Assembly: GCA_964017185.1 (NCBI GenBank)
Contig: OZ024871.1
Span: 29,860,488 to 29,924,487 of the forward strand
Reading direction: 5' to 3'
Source: Rugalucina vietnamica
Lineage: Eukaryota; Mollusca; Bivalvia; Lucinida; Lucinidae
Length of the DNA stretch: 64,000 nucleotides
Position numbers and translations under genes: made by a program. The notes below the pieces were generated by a model. It searched no databases, had not been told where the DNA came from, and worked only from the letters and a program-made list of their open reading frames with translations. Numbering within the stretch: position 1 is the stretch's first letter; every line of letters starts with the position of its first letter. Positions 1 to 10,640 of this stretch are shown here, piece after piece.

Positions 1-607
1 TAAAACATATTAGGTACAGTCGGCTAAATATCTAGGTTTAACAATCACAGACGATCTTGATTGGGGTCAACATATTTCTGAAATTACATGCAAGGCAACT
101 AAGACTTTGGGTTTTCTTCGGCGCAATTTGGCACTGGCACCTAGGTATACTAAGGAAGTTGCATACAAAACATTGGTTCAGCCTCAACTTGAGTATGCAG
201 CTCCTATTTGGCATCCCTATCATGAAACTCAGACTGAGAAAGTGGAGAAGGTGCAGAGGACTGCTGCCCGGTGGACCTGCAGGCGATGGAGGAACACCAG
301 TAGCGTCGGTGAAATGCTAGACGAACTTGAGTGGCCATCCCTGGAGTCCCGCAGGGAGCTGTCCTCCTTAACCTTCTTCTACAAGATACACTCCGGTACA
401 GTGTCTCTTGATAAAGACAAATACCTGACCCCGGCACCCAATCTAAGGCGTACTCGGGCATCACATGAATCACAATACACAAGACCATTTGCCTATAGTG
501 ATGCCCTGAAAAATTCCTTTTTCCCCAGAACTATTCAGGTTTGGAATAGTCTCCCTTCTTCAGTGGTCCTATCTAAAACCATTGAGGAATTTAAGGCTTC
601 TATTTAA
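1..607 (+). pseudogene. LINE reverse transcriptase, C-terminal fragment
   Basis: This is the 3' end of a non-LTR retrotransposon pol gene, entering from the left window edge. The frame reads KYLGLTITDDLDWGQHI, LGFLRRNLALAPR, LVQPQLEYAAPIWHPY and FFPRTIQVWNSLPSSVV before a TAA at 605-607. This is the conserved tail downstream of the RT palm in Jockey/CR1-like LINEs. An in-frame TAG at 11-13 suggests the copy is dead. No endonuclease or RT catalytic motif lies inside the window. Clade assignment beyond Jockey/CR1-like is uncertain. Confidence 0.8.
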
Positions 608-775
608 ATCATTAGCCCAGAGGCATGCGTTTTAGTATGCCTCTCATCTATATCTTGTAAATAGTTTTAATGGTCCACCCCAAATGTTTTCTTTTCCCTT
701 AACTAAATTCTAAATTTAGCCACCCACCCCACACCTGAGGTGATGATCAGAAATTGATCGACTCAGTATCAGAAG
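608..775 (+). repeat. LINE 3' untranslated tail
   Basis: The sequence after the LINE stop codon ends around a TGATGATCAGAAATTGATCG motif. A diverged copy of the same tail lies on the minus strand at about 36127-36228, so it belongs to the LINE family rather than to unique DNA. Confidence 0.6.
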
Positions 776-932
776 ATAGATAAACTACTTGAACTAAATT
801 ATTTTTCTGGAATTTTAGGTTGTCCAGGGGGCAACCTTACAAGTCAATCAACTTGCCCCCAGCAATTTCAACCCATGGGGGGCAAGTGCCAAGTGGGCAA
901 TTGCTTATTTCTAACACTGTAGTCTGGTAATT
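776..932. other. Short unassigned spacer
   Basis: AT-rich sequence between the LINE tail and the next element. It contains a small palindromic patch of CCCCC/GGGGG-rich text near 825-885. No gene or known repeat was recognised. Confidence 0.3.
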
Positions 933-941
933 CTGGTAAAT

Positions 942-2001
942 GAGTGTAGGACAAAACACCCCACGGACAAAACACCCCACGTCCATTTTGTTATAGGTGG
1001 ACGAAAACCACCACATGTTTTTTTGAAGGCTGACAAAACACCCCACGCCCAAAAGTATAACGTGGACAAAACACCCCATGCAGATTTTAAAATTAGGACA
1101 AAACCCCCCTCATGTTTTTGCAGTGTACATAAGCAGATGGAAGCAGACAGAAGCATCCTAATGCAAACAACATGCATTTTCTGGTATTAATATCACTTCT
1201 TTTTCCTTCTTTCAATTCTATGTAGATGAATGGATATTTTCTTTGATGCCATTCCAATTATCACTTATTAAAACAAATGCATGTATACTGATTGTGTTTG
1301 TACATTTTTTAAACCCATAATGTGCTAATTGAGTGCTATTAAGGTAAATGAATTTTTTAATCATTTAATTAATTTTCACAATTTACTCAAACACCTTTAT
1401 AATCTGTCTGCGCTAAAATGGTTGTTTTTCAATTGAAGTCAAATTGTTAATTGCTTGTTTGTCTGATTAAAATGATTTGAAATATGTTGTGATATTATAT
1501 ACACATTAACACAACCAGATCTGTTCATTAAAAAGTTTAAATCTTAAATAAGTTCATATGCAGCTTTCATTAACTAATGTAAAGAAATAATAAAATTTGG
1601 CCATGGTTTCATGTCCAAGTCATCAATTTTGTTATGTTATATGGGGAGCTAAAACATAAGACATTCTTATTGAAATCAAATTTGGTTATGGTTTCTTGTC
1701 CAAGTCATCAATTTTTAGTCATGTTATATGATTCATATTATCTTGGATAAAGAAAACATAAGATTTGGTTATGCCTAAATTTTACAGCCATCAATTGTCA
1801 GTCATGTCATATGGGGAACAAAGAAAAACATGAGGGGGGTTTTGTCCTAATTTTGAAATCTGCATGGGGTGTTTTGTCCACGTTATACTATTGGGCGTGG
1901 GGTGTTTTGTCAGCCTTCAAAAAAACATGTGGTGGTTTTCGTCCACCTATAACAAAATGGACGTGGGGGGTTATGTCCGTGGGGTGTTTTGTCCGTATAC
2001 C
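942..2001. mobile_element. Non-autonomous DNA element with iterated GTTTTGTCC ends
   Basis: About 170-bp inverted repeats at 949-1118 and 1824-1994 are nearly identical. Each is built from several copies of a motif close to GGGGTGTTTTGTCC. The element is flanked by a 9-bp direct repeat CTGGTAAAT (933-941 and 2002-2010). The interior has three imperfect tandem copies of an 80-85 bp unit (about 1597-1820) and no transposase. Long frames across the arms (for example 911-1177 minus) are translations of the motif array and not genes. Superfamily is unknown; 8-9 bp duplications occur in hAT-, MuDR- and P-type elements. Confidence 0.75.
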
Positions 2002-2112
2002 CTGGTAAATTAGTCTGCTATGGTAGCCAAAAAATCGTCTGCACTTTCATACATTCCAACCTAGTTGCGAGATCTCACTCCGCTATATTACACATATATG
2101 TTCCATATCCCT

Positions 2113-2899
2113 TCGTTGCGATCCCAGGTGGCTTTTCAATGGTGAAACGAAGTGTCGATAACTGCAACTTTTTCAAGATAAATCAAGAAGAATACACTTC
2201 ACCAATGCATTACTAACATGTTTAATGTGCTTTTGGAAAAAAAAATCCAACATATTTTGTCCGTTTTAGCGGTTTTATTCTCGTTTAAAAACTTCTGGTT
2301 GTCATTCTTTCAGTGCACTAAATCGTCCGTATATGTTCGTATGTTTACGCCGAGAATTGACTTCCGACCATTTCCATATATGGAAATTTAATTGTCAATT
2401 AATATTTAATTGACCAATTAGTATAATGCAGCGCGTGTTGCTGACGTCAAACGCCGCGCGCCGAATTCAAAATGGCCGACCTGATTGACGTCATTTGTAG
2501 AAATACGTGCATATCATTGGACAAGGCCAAATCCTGACCTTTCAACTGGAATAAATTAATGTTCGACGTCAGTTTCCGTAAACGTCGGCATATGTGTTCG
2601 GGTCGTTCCGGAAACGGCCCCACACGAGTGAACACGATGGCAAACAGCTGAAAAATGAATCTGTTAGAAAAAGAAAACGCAGAATTTTGAGGAGAAAATT
2701 TTTTGATAGAAATTTAAATATGTGTTTCATCAAATAGCGAAGTGTCGGTGAGCATTTCTTTCTTTTAACGATGGAATTCTATGTAAAACAATCGGTGTGT
2801 AAAAACCACTTGTTTTCGCCATCTTGTTTTACGGATGGACACGAGGCTGAAAGTACATTCGGAATGGTGAAGAGACGTTTCGCTCCATGGAGATTGTAC
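2113..2899 (+). repeat. Duplicated promoter-like block, copy 1
   Basis: The block is homologous, in inverted orientation, to about 38985-39826. Matching landmarks include the GATCCCAG start, the CGACGTCAGTTTCCG region, GGACACGAGGCTGAA and CCATGGAGATTGTA. Homology resumes after the foldback element, at 6015-6045. The block is relatively CpG-rich and carries two perfect CRE palindromes. A short frame from 2771 is not convincingly conserved between copies, so I see no supported protein. It may be a duplicated promoter/5' region or an old repeat. Confidence 0.6.
2442..2571. promoter_or_regulatory. CRE cluster in duplicated block
   Basis: Perfect TGACGTCA palindromes sit at 2442-2449 and 2486-2493, with a CGACGTCA at 2564-2571. 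A YY1-like AAAATGGCCGAC lies at about 2469-2480. The homologous block near 39.4 kb keeps only the third site in recognisable form. Regulatory activity is inferred from motifs only. Confidence 0.35.
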
Positions 2900-3872
2900 C
2901 ACTGGCCCCTGATCCGTTTGTTAGGGTCCAAGAATCTATTTATGGACATGGTATTTATCCGTCATTACGAAAATATGTCACCCACCTGTGTTGTGTTCTG
3001 GAAATTATTACTAAGAGGCTGCGCCTGAAGTTGCCACTTAGCCGTCAGTTACACCAAACATCCTTCTCTATATCAACAGCAAAATGAAGAAAATCCAGCG
3101 TTTCGCAACAATATAAAAGATGTTGAAAAAAAAAAATATCCATTTCGCCATGTTTCAATCTACAGCGGGACAAAATGTAAACTTCCGGTTTGTTCGATTT
3201 TTTGGTCCGTAGAATTACCAAAACACACCCGAAACACCGGTAATTACCGGAACACACTCTAGTTTTTGATTATTGCCTTTTTATTGGCAACTGTATGTTA
3301 GGTGTATCGCCAGTGTATCGCTGGTGTGTGGCAGTATATAGAGAGTTCAATATAATTCTTCTAAATAAAAAAAACGTATTTGCTTATCACAATTTTGAAG
3401 GTCTAACCAATCTTGCGCACCTATATATATTGGTAGGATTTAGAATCGGTCCTCCCGGTTCAATAATGCCCCCAGTAATTGGTACCTCGCTTATTTTACC
3501 CAGACAAATTTTATTTACAAAATCGATACTTGACGATCGGCGTTATTAATATCGAAAGTACAAATTAATGCGTTGTCTGATCAAAAGGATTGAATAATAG
3601 AAAAGAGAGGTGTTGACGAAAACTGTCATAAATAGCATACAACCACCTTTGTATTCTCGTTACGGTCTATCGATAAGCCCCTAGCGAGAAATTGCACACG
3701 CTTGTCTTATTCTTACTACTTTTAGTGCTAATCTTATGAAAATATTGAGCGTCATTCACGCATTGCGAGCAATGAAGACATCTAGAAATTACTTAAACTT
3801 GACAATATTATCACGAATAAACACGCCATTTAAAGGGCCGAACTCTGAGGGGCCGACACGGTTCATACACAC

Positions 3873-3882
3873 CTTTTTTTTT

Positions 3883-3915
<33 letters not shown>
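3873..3915. repeat. Poly-T plus (ATT)n microsatellite
   Basis: About 22 T residues are followed by roughly nine ATT triplets. They sit at the inner edge of the left arm of the foldback element. Confidence 0.9.
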
Positions 3916-3916
<1 letters not shown>

Positions 3917-4497
3917 AAGACCTACTTCTGAAGAAGCTAAAAGGGGTACCCCTGTTTATTCGGTTAATGACTCCTAATGGTGCAATATGGTCCTTAGATC
4001 AAAGGACTGTCATAATGAGGTGATTATCACATCTCTGCAGGGGGTCATAAAGAGGCCCCTAAAGGAGAATACCTGTATTTCCACTGTTTATTGATTTTAT
4101 TGTCCCTGATAACATATGCAATAAAACTGCCTCCCTCTGCAATCAATATTGATTTTTTTTTTCTGTTGTGGTCCCTACCTGTATTCTGAGTCAATGTCAA
4201 GGAACTACGTTTTCTAATGCCCTTTCCCTTATCTAATGACCCTCAATAGACATGGAAATCGGTCTTTAAAAACATGATATTTCCGTTTTTAATATTCAAA
4301 AGATAATAACTATTAATTGTTCTCATAGTACCATAAAGAGAAACCAAGGAAACTTGACCTTGGCGAATGCGGCGGCGCCCATTTTTTACCCATGTCTTCC
4401 TATATTGTATTACAGTTAGGCATGTATGTGCAGATAAAAAGATCGTTTGCTAGGCCCTCCGATTCGACCAAGGTGCAGTTTTCTTACAGTTTCTCTT

Positions 4498-4690
4498 TAT
4501 GGTATGGTTTCCCATCATTTTCATTTGGGTGAGTCCACTTTAATTTTGAGGGACATCGGGAGTGATTTTGAATTTTTATTCCATTTTTCGATGAAATTCC
4601 TGTAACCAAACAGAATAGCCCCAGATGGGGCGGCGTCCATCTGAGGCTATGCTGTTTGCCTATGTCCCACAAAATGACCACCAGGCTTAA
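4498..4690 (+). repeat. Hairpin-bearing repeat, copy 1
   Basis: About 190 bp shared with 17097-17292, including CATTTGGGTGAGTCCACTTT, CATTTTTCGATGAAATT and AACAGAATAGCCCCAGATG followed by its inverted complement. The hairpin is partly decayed here. The copy lies in the centre of the foldback element. Confidence 0.7.
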
Positions 4691-6006
4691 ATATGAGTTA
4701 AAAATGGAAATATGTTTTTTAATAAAAAGCATAATGTGTGCATGAACCGTGTCGGCCGTTTGAATGGCGTGTTTATTCATGTGTGATAATTGTCAGGTTT
4801 AAGTGATTTCTATATGTCTTCATTGCTCGCAAAGCGTGAATGACGCATAATATGTTCATAAGATTAGCACTAAAAGTAATTAGAATAAGACAAGCATGTT
4901 CAATTTCTCGCTAGGGGACCGTAACGAGGTGACAAAGGTGGTTGTATGCTATTTATGACATGTATTACGTGCGCAAAGTTGCTCAATGTTTTCGTCGGTA
5001 ATTATTGAAGTAAACACCTCTCTCTTCTATTATTCAATCCTTTTGGTCAGACAACTTATTTGTACTTTCACAATTGATAACGCCGATCGTCAAGTATCGA
5101 TTTTGTAAATAAAACTTGTCTGGGTAAAATAAGCGAGGTACAAAACGCATCAGAACGTGTTAGTGACGATTTTAACTTCTATTTGTAAATGTGCGTTGTA
5201 AATAATGCAGTTATTCATGGAAACCCTCGCCGAAAGGGATATAGGTATTTGCTAAATAGTTGGAAACACTCGAGACACCCGAAGTATTCAATCAGAATAA
5301 AAAAAATCTATGTTCTTGCGGCAAATGATCATTGAAGAATAGATTGAATTGTTGTTACGAAAATATAACGGCATTGCATTGAAATCGAATGTAGGGACCG
5401 GTTCCTTCAAAAAGAAACGATACCAATTACTGGGGACATCATTGAACCGGGAGGACCGATTCTAAATCCTACCAATATATATAGGTGCGCAAGATTGGTT
5501 AGACCTTCAAAATTGTGACAAGCAAATACGTTTTTTTTTTTATTTAGAAGAATTATATTGAACTCTCTATATACTGCCACACACCAGCGATACACTGGCG
5601 ATACACCTAACATACAGTTGCCAATAAAAAGGCAATAATCAAAAACTAGAGTTTGTTCCGGTAATTACCGGTGTTTCGGGTGTGTTTTGGTAATTCTACG
5701 GACCGAAAAATCGAACAAACCGGAAGTTTACATTTTGTCCCGCTGTAGATTGAAACATGGCGAAATGGATATTTTTTTTTCAACATCTTTTATATTGTTG
5801 CGAAACGCTGGATTTTCTTCATTTTGCTGTTGATATAGAGAAGGATGTTTGGTGTAACTGACGGCTAAGTGGCAACTTCAGGCGCAGCCTCTTAGTAATA
5901 ATTTCCAGAACACAACACAGGTGGGTGACATATTTTCGTAATGACGGATAAATACCATGTCCATAAATAGATTCTTGGACCCTAACAAACGGATCAGGGG
6001 CCAGTG

Positions 6007-6445
6007 GATTGTACTCATCAGCTGAGTGTACGAGTCTAATTCCAACCATTCTGAATATTCCCAAACAAAGAAGGAATGCGTAACTTACAAAATCAACTGT
6101 CACAATGACTGCCGTATTATCTGACAAACAAATCGAAGATAAGTCCCAAAATCCAGCCAAATGAAACTAAATTCTGTTGGAAACACGCATCTTTGCTAAC
6201 TTGGACGCCATTTTGGGTTTGTAGCTCTAGTTGCATAATAATCGTGCTTGGTTGCGGTGATAAAAGCCGGACCCATTCGGAACTCCACATCCAATCAAAT
6301 TCAGATGTAACAGCATTTCATGTAGTCCATTGATTCAGTGATGTGACAGGTAATCTAATGTAAACCAAAGCTTTTCCAGATATACATTTAAATTCTTCGC
6401 CCTATCGACATTGGTAGTTTACAACTCGGGCTACGACACCAGGCC
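6007..6445 (+). other. Right flank of foldback element
   Basis: Starts with the 8-bp target duplication and a short stretch (to about 6045) that continues the duplicated block. The remainder is unassigned AT-rich sequence with no convincing reading frame. Confidence 0.4.
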
Positions 6446-6890
6446 CACCTTGGGGGTGGGGGGGGGGGGGGGATACTCTTAACTTTTGCATATACATAGG
6501 TGGGGCCTCAGCGTCTGAAACAAAACAAGCACTTGGTCTGATGGACTAATACCCCCCCACCCCACCCCCCCATTCCTCCCCCCCAAAAAAAAAGATTAAA
6601 AAAAATAAATAAAAAATAAAAAATAAATAAAATAAATAAATAAATTTCCATAAAATATTCAAATTTTGTTAAAAATAACCCATAAAAGTAGCCAAATTTA
6701 GTAGTGACCCCAAAGAATACCCACAAACATGCACATACCCCAAAATATTGATATATTCTGAAAATAAAAAAAAAATAAAAATAATAAAAATAAAAATAAA
6801 TAAATACGGAAATTCAAAATTTTGACCCCCAAAAAAGTCAGCCTTGCCTATGTATATCAAAAAATTTAGAGTACCCCAACCACCTGGGCT
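6446..6890. repeat. Low-complexity repeat with inverted edges
   Basis: Contains a G run near 6452-6473, C-rich runs near 6551-6583 and AAATAAATAA tracts at about 6596-6645 and 6763-6807. The edges at about 6473-6510 and 6845-6890 are inverted relatives sharing TACTCT and TATACATAGG, so the whole may be a degraded palindromic element. The apparent frames here are AT tracts. Confidence 0.5.
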
Positions 6891-6892
6891 CG

Positions 6893-6950
6893 AGCTCAGC
6901 GCCTCATCAGCTACTTTGCACAACTGTTCGGCTACGATTGAGTGAATGTA
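6893..6950 (-). repeat. Degenerate tRNA-like SINE head
   Basis: On the minus strand an A-box-like GTAGCCGAACAGTTG is followed by a B-box-like GCTCGAGCCC at tRNA spacing. No tail or target duplication could be assigned, so this is a weak SINE call. Confidence 0.35.
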
Positions 6951-7520
6951 ACTACATAATCTCTGTCATGTTGTCAAGTTGGCGATAAGGCAGCGCTGTG
7001 TCTTGTGGTAAGGCCACCCGTTTGCCCGTTAAAATGTTCATTCCGTATAAAATATAATTAGAACAAATTCCATGCAGGTTCTACTACTAGTTATGTTCTA
7101 GCCATCTTTCTATTATGTCCTTGTAAAGATCGTTTCAATATAGGGATCAAATATGATTTTCCATTCATTAACATATGCTAGGTCCCGAGGGGAGTGTTGA
7201 AACCGAGGGTGTAGCCCGGGTAGACGGAATATTTCCATCGGTGTACCATTAAACCTCTTCATGTGTCAGGGAAGTGGAACGAGGTACCGAAGTGGAGCGG
7301 AGTGACAGCTAGCCAGCTGATACGAATACGTTTACATATTGTTGGATTTGGAGACAAAGCACTCAAATAAAACTATCTGACCACTTACATATGCGGGTAT
7401 CGTTTCTCGATGAGAAAAGGACCTAACCAATCACAGTTTACATCTAAACTGGCCATCGCTGACGTCGAAAAAAAGATCGATAACACGAAACCAGTCCAAA
7501 TTCACTGTGCAGCAATACAT

Positions 7521-8515
7521 GAATCCGGGACGTTTCGCCCCCAAACAATTTCGCCCCCTAGTCGTTTCGCCCCCAAGACGTTTCCCCCCTAGTCGTTTCC
7601 CCACTAGTCGTTTCGCCCCCTAGTCGTTTCGCTCCCTTAGTCGTTTCGCCCCCCCCCCCCTAGTATATGGATATAGTATAATTACCTTATGTACATCATT
7701 TTGCTTCATGTAAATAATTATGCTAGAAATAAAAATTTCAAACTTGTATAGTAAAGTCTTATTGTCTTATTAAGTTTTTCACTTGGGCAATCAATGCTGT
7801 AAAAGAGTTCGTTTGCAAAAGACATGTCATTTCGCTGGCTTTTGTAAATCAATATCTGAAAAGAAATTTATGTTGGAGCATCGTCGCCCTGTCACGTCAG
7901 CCTAAAGGTAAGGTTTATGGATACCTTACCCTTAGTTACCAGCCAGTACCGGGCCATTAATAAATATTGGCCACTCGGGGAGGTGTGCATGAGTAGGACT
8001 TGTTACACTATAATATTGTTTTAGTCTGTTTACCAATATTATACTGTAACCATTTACCGGCCATTTTTTTCTTTTTTTTTCTCACTTTTTTTCTTTCTTT
8101 TTTTTCTTTCTTTTTTTTCTTTTCTTTTTCGGTCACAGACGTCGCAGGTAACGCCGTGCTGGCGCTTTCCGACAACCTTATTACATGCAATGCACAGATC
8201 AGACATTATAGAGAATTCAATGATGAATGATGCTGAATGAATTTGAACATTTTATATACCCGATAATCGGTCTATTAAAAGAAATCGATGAATAAAAGAT
8301 AATTAGATTTAAAATTCCACTGAGTCATTAAGTTCTTTTAAAGACAAAGCCTTTAAATAAGAATTGGGGGCGAAACGACTAGGGGGGAAATGGTATTGGG
8401 GGCGAAACATCTAGGGTATTGGGGGCGAAACGACTAGGGTGGAAAATAGAGGCGAAACGACTAGGGGGGAAACGACTAGGGGGGAAACGTCTTGGGGGCG
8501 AAACGTCTTGTGACC
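7521..8515. mobile_element. Non-autonomous DNA element with iterated CGTTTCGCCCCC ends
   Basis: Inverted arms at about 7529-7661 and 8365-8507 consist of repeated units near TAGTCGTTTCGCCCCC. An 8-bp direct repeat CAATACAT flanks the element (7513-7520 and 8516-8523). The interior is AT-rich with a pyrimidine tract and no transposase frame. The architecture matches the element at 942-2001 although the motif sequence is different. Confidence 0.75.
8065..8130 (+). repeat. Polypyrimidine tract
   Basis: A T-rich tract broken by single C residues, inside the 7521-8515 element. Frames through it on both strands are low-complexity artefacts. Confidence 0.85.
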
Positions 8516-8523
8516 CAATACAT

Positions 8524-9002
8524 ATCCTGTAAACAATGGAGATAAGACAGTTCACCAACAAGCCGCACCACCGACCCGGTGTATACATCTCCGATAGATT
8601 CGGAGTCAGTTTGAAACAACAGCAGATAAAAGTGTCGGTTTTTAGTCTGCCACGGCAGTGCGGGGGTTTGCTTTATATAAGCAGTGAAATGAAACCATAG
8701 CAGACTGCGGGGGAAAACAGCATTGGTTTTACTAACAAATTGTCCCCGCAGGGCGGCTTTTAGTGGGGATTTGCTGGATCAAAAGTCAAAGTCCCTGCTA
8801 TTCCCCTGGGATGGAGGCCGTGGTTACAAATGACTAGTGGATAACTCGTTCATAATATATTCTCGTTCAAACTTGCAGCACACCAAAACCATCAGACAAT
8901 GCATGTTTTGTAGGAAAATAGGGACTGAAGGATCAATATTGCAAGAGTTATGCCACTTTGTAATTCTTAATGTTAGATGTTTAAAATTGCTATCGTACAA
9001 AC
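8524..9002. other. Unassigned sequence
   Basis: I see nothing identifiable here apart from short G- and C-rich patches near 8650-8820. Confidence 0.3.
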
Positions 9003-9465
9003 AGTGCATACTTTGTGAAAACTCTTCCTAGAGCTTTCAGTATATCACTTTAATACTTTGGAGTTATCTTTCAGACATGTTGAAGATGTGCATGAAGATT
9101 TTTCTTGGTGAAAAAATAATTTTTAACAATTTTACAGCGTTTTGAACTTAGCCAATTTACAAACACTTTACATATTGAACAATGACATATAGTGCCTACT
9201 TTGTGAAACCAACTCCTCCAAGAGTTTACAGATGTGCATGAAGATTTTTCTTGATGAAAAAATTGTTATGAACAATTTTACAGTGTTTTAAACTTAGCCG
9301 ATTTTCGTTCACTTTACATATTGAATAATGGGATATAGTGCCTGCTTTGTGAAATCAACTTCTACTAGAGTCTTCAGTATATCCTTTTAATACTTTGAAG
9401 TTATCTTTCAGACATACTGATGATGTGCATGAAGATTTTTCTTGAAGAAAAAATCATTGTTTAGA
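9003..9465 (+). repeat. Tandem repeat, three diverged units of ~150-190 bp
   Basis: Shared marks in each unit are CTTTGTGAAA, AACTC(T/C)TCC, GATGTGCATGAAGATTTTTCTTG and TTGAACTTAGCC. The same marks (ACTCCTCC, GAACTTAGCC) recur in the tandem core at 54180-54730, so this is probably a remnant of the same tandem-core element family. End hairpins were not seen here. Confidence 0.65.
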
Positions 9466-9956
9466 ATATGGATAAACTGCAGCTCTTTGAAGAAGTTTGA
9501 CGCCATTAAAATACTTTGTAACTACATGTAGCAAGTTATCACCTTGTACGCCTTGCTTGCAGCCATTTTCTTGATTCCTCTAAAATCTCTAAAATGTTTT
9601 ATACTCGGTGAACCACGTCTATCAACTAGCAGCAGACCTTTCTATTGGATTCTTTTTAAAGAAGCCAACTTGTTAGTACTGTTACTACTACCTCCATCAA
9701 CACCATGTAACATGATTAAGCCCTTAAGTAAATCCTTTACTTATTCACTGGTCGTTCCAAGATGATTCTGCTTATATTTATCTTCATAGTGGCAGTTACA
9801 GGTATAGCTTCCGAAGATGCTTAAGTGGTGCCTTTGTTTATTAAATCTATGCCCGCTACTGGGGCAATATGATCCAGAGACCAGACTTCTTTTATAATGC
9901 ACGGTGAGGAAACTGTACAATCGGAGCCGTTGGCCCCGTTAATGAAATCTTGTGTC
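9466..9956. other. Unassigned sequence
   Basis: No gene recognised. A stretch at about 9735-9775 resembles the start of the repeat found at 17783, 23076 and 24458. Confidence 0.3.
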
Positions 9957-9977
9957 GGCCTTCCGGGTCACGTGCGG
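9957..9977 (+). promoter_or_regulatory. ETS plus E-box motif in CpG-rich patch
   Basis: CTTCCGGGTCACGTGCGG joins an ETS-type CTTCCGG to a CACGTG E-box within a locally CpG-rich stretch (9925-10000). This arrangement is common in housekeeping promoters. It lies 3.2 kb upstream of the first visible exon of the VWA5A-like gene, whose 5' exon is missing, so it is a candidate promoter. Motif evidence only. Confidence 0.3.
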
Positions 9978-10504
9978 CGCCGTATCATATCGGCTGAAAT
10001 CGCGGAGAGAACAGCATATGTTTTCCATGTGTTGTCAAAGTTTGTTTTAATTGTATGTTTTAGTGAAAAAAGGAGAATATTGTTCCGGGCGCTGAACCTT
10101 TGATTTACCTTTTTGTTTGTGGCGAATTCCAATGCGCATGGCTTTGTCTAAATCAGTTTTGTCATAATATAAACAAAGGTCAATTTGTATCGCTGTTCCC
10201 GTTTAAAAGGTACTGATCTAATGGTTTTGATTGTCCAAAAGTATGAATGCATTGTCTGATCCTTTTCTACCTGGAAAAATTAAAATGAAATGTAAATAAC
10301 GAAAATGGAGCAGAATTAAACAATGGCTCCGTCATTATCGACTGGCTCTCTCAATATCGGCTGGCTCCTTGTCAGACTACCAGGTTTTCTAGTGTCTTAT
10401 CCTCTATAAGTGATGTGATGTCTTTCGGAGTTCTATGGAGGTTTACAATTGAGGTTTAACGTGACAGTCACCAATTTTTCAGTCATGTCGGGTCAGAGCC
10501 ATCG
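9978..10504. other. Unassigned sequence
   Basis: No reading frame or repeat could be supported. It could hold an untranslated first exon of the downstream gene, but nothing proves it. Confidence 0.25.
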
Positions 10505-10640
10505 CCTCCTGGGTATTATAAACAAGTACGCTTGGGAGAAAATGCGCCTTGTTCAAGGACACAGCACGGTGGCCCCAGTGAGGATCGAAAACATGCAGTC
10601 CGGCGCTCTACCACTAGGCCACTGTGGATTTTTTTTGAAA
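10505..10640 (-). repeat. tRNA-derived SINE, minus strand
   Basis: On the minus strand a tRNA-like head reads GTGGCCTAGTGGTAGAGCGCC (A box) and TTTTCGATCC (B box). It is followed by GTGTCCTTGAACAAGGCGCA, which resembles the conserved core after the tRNA head in many metazoan SINEs. Ends and target duplication are unclear. Confidence 0.6.

Larger units (their letters stand above)
2900..6006. mobile_element. Foldback DNA element with ~1-kb inverted arms and 8-bp TSD
   Basis: Left arm 2900-3873 pairs with right arm 4738-6006. The right arm has about 270 bp extra at 5142-5420. The outermost ends are CACTGGCCCCTG and its complement. An exact 8-bp duplication GATTGTAC flanks the element (2892-2899 and 6007-6014). 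The diverged duplicate of the flank at about 39.06 kb is uninterrupted at this point, which supports the boundaries. Matching translated frames in the two arms are just the inverted sequence, and no transposase is present. The 8-bp TSD fits hAT- or P-type transposition. Confidence 0.8.

Noticed and set aside
911-1177. Conserved small proteins with WGVLS repeats at 837-1177 (minus) and 1811-2008 (plus)
   Set aside because: The similarity is that of the inverted terminal repeats at DNA level; repeated motifs give repeated peptides.
2771-3028. Short frame MEFYVKQSVCKN as a host exon
   Set aside because: It runs from the duplicated block into the foldback element and is not preserved as protein in the copy at 39.1 kb.
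7529-7661. CRISPR-like array of TAGTCGTTTCGCCCCC repeats
   Set aside because: No unique spacers of constant length, inverted partner at 8365-8507, eukaryotic context; these are transposon ends.
8000-8230. 76-residue frame with phenylalanine run
   Set aside because: Translation of a polypyrimidine tract inside a transposable element.
9750-9791. Possible first exon of the VWA5A-like gene: ATG followed by a signal-peptide-like MILLIFIFIVAVT and a GT in the right phase
   Set aside because: The surrounding bases (ACTGGTCGTTCCAAG) match the start of the repeat at 17783, and VWA5A is not known as a secreted protein. The frame fit is probably chance.
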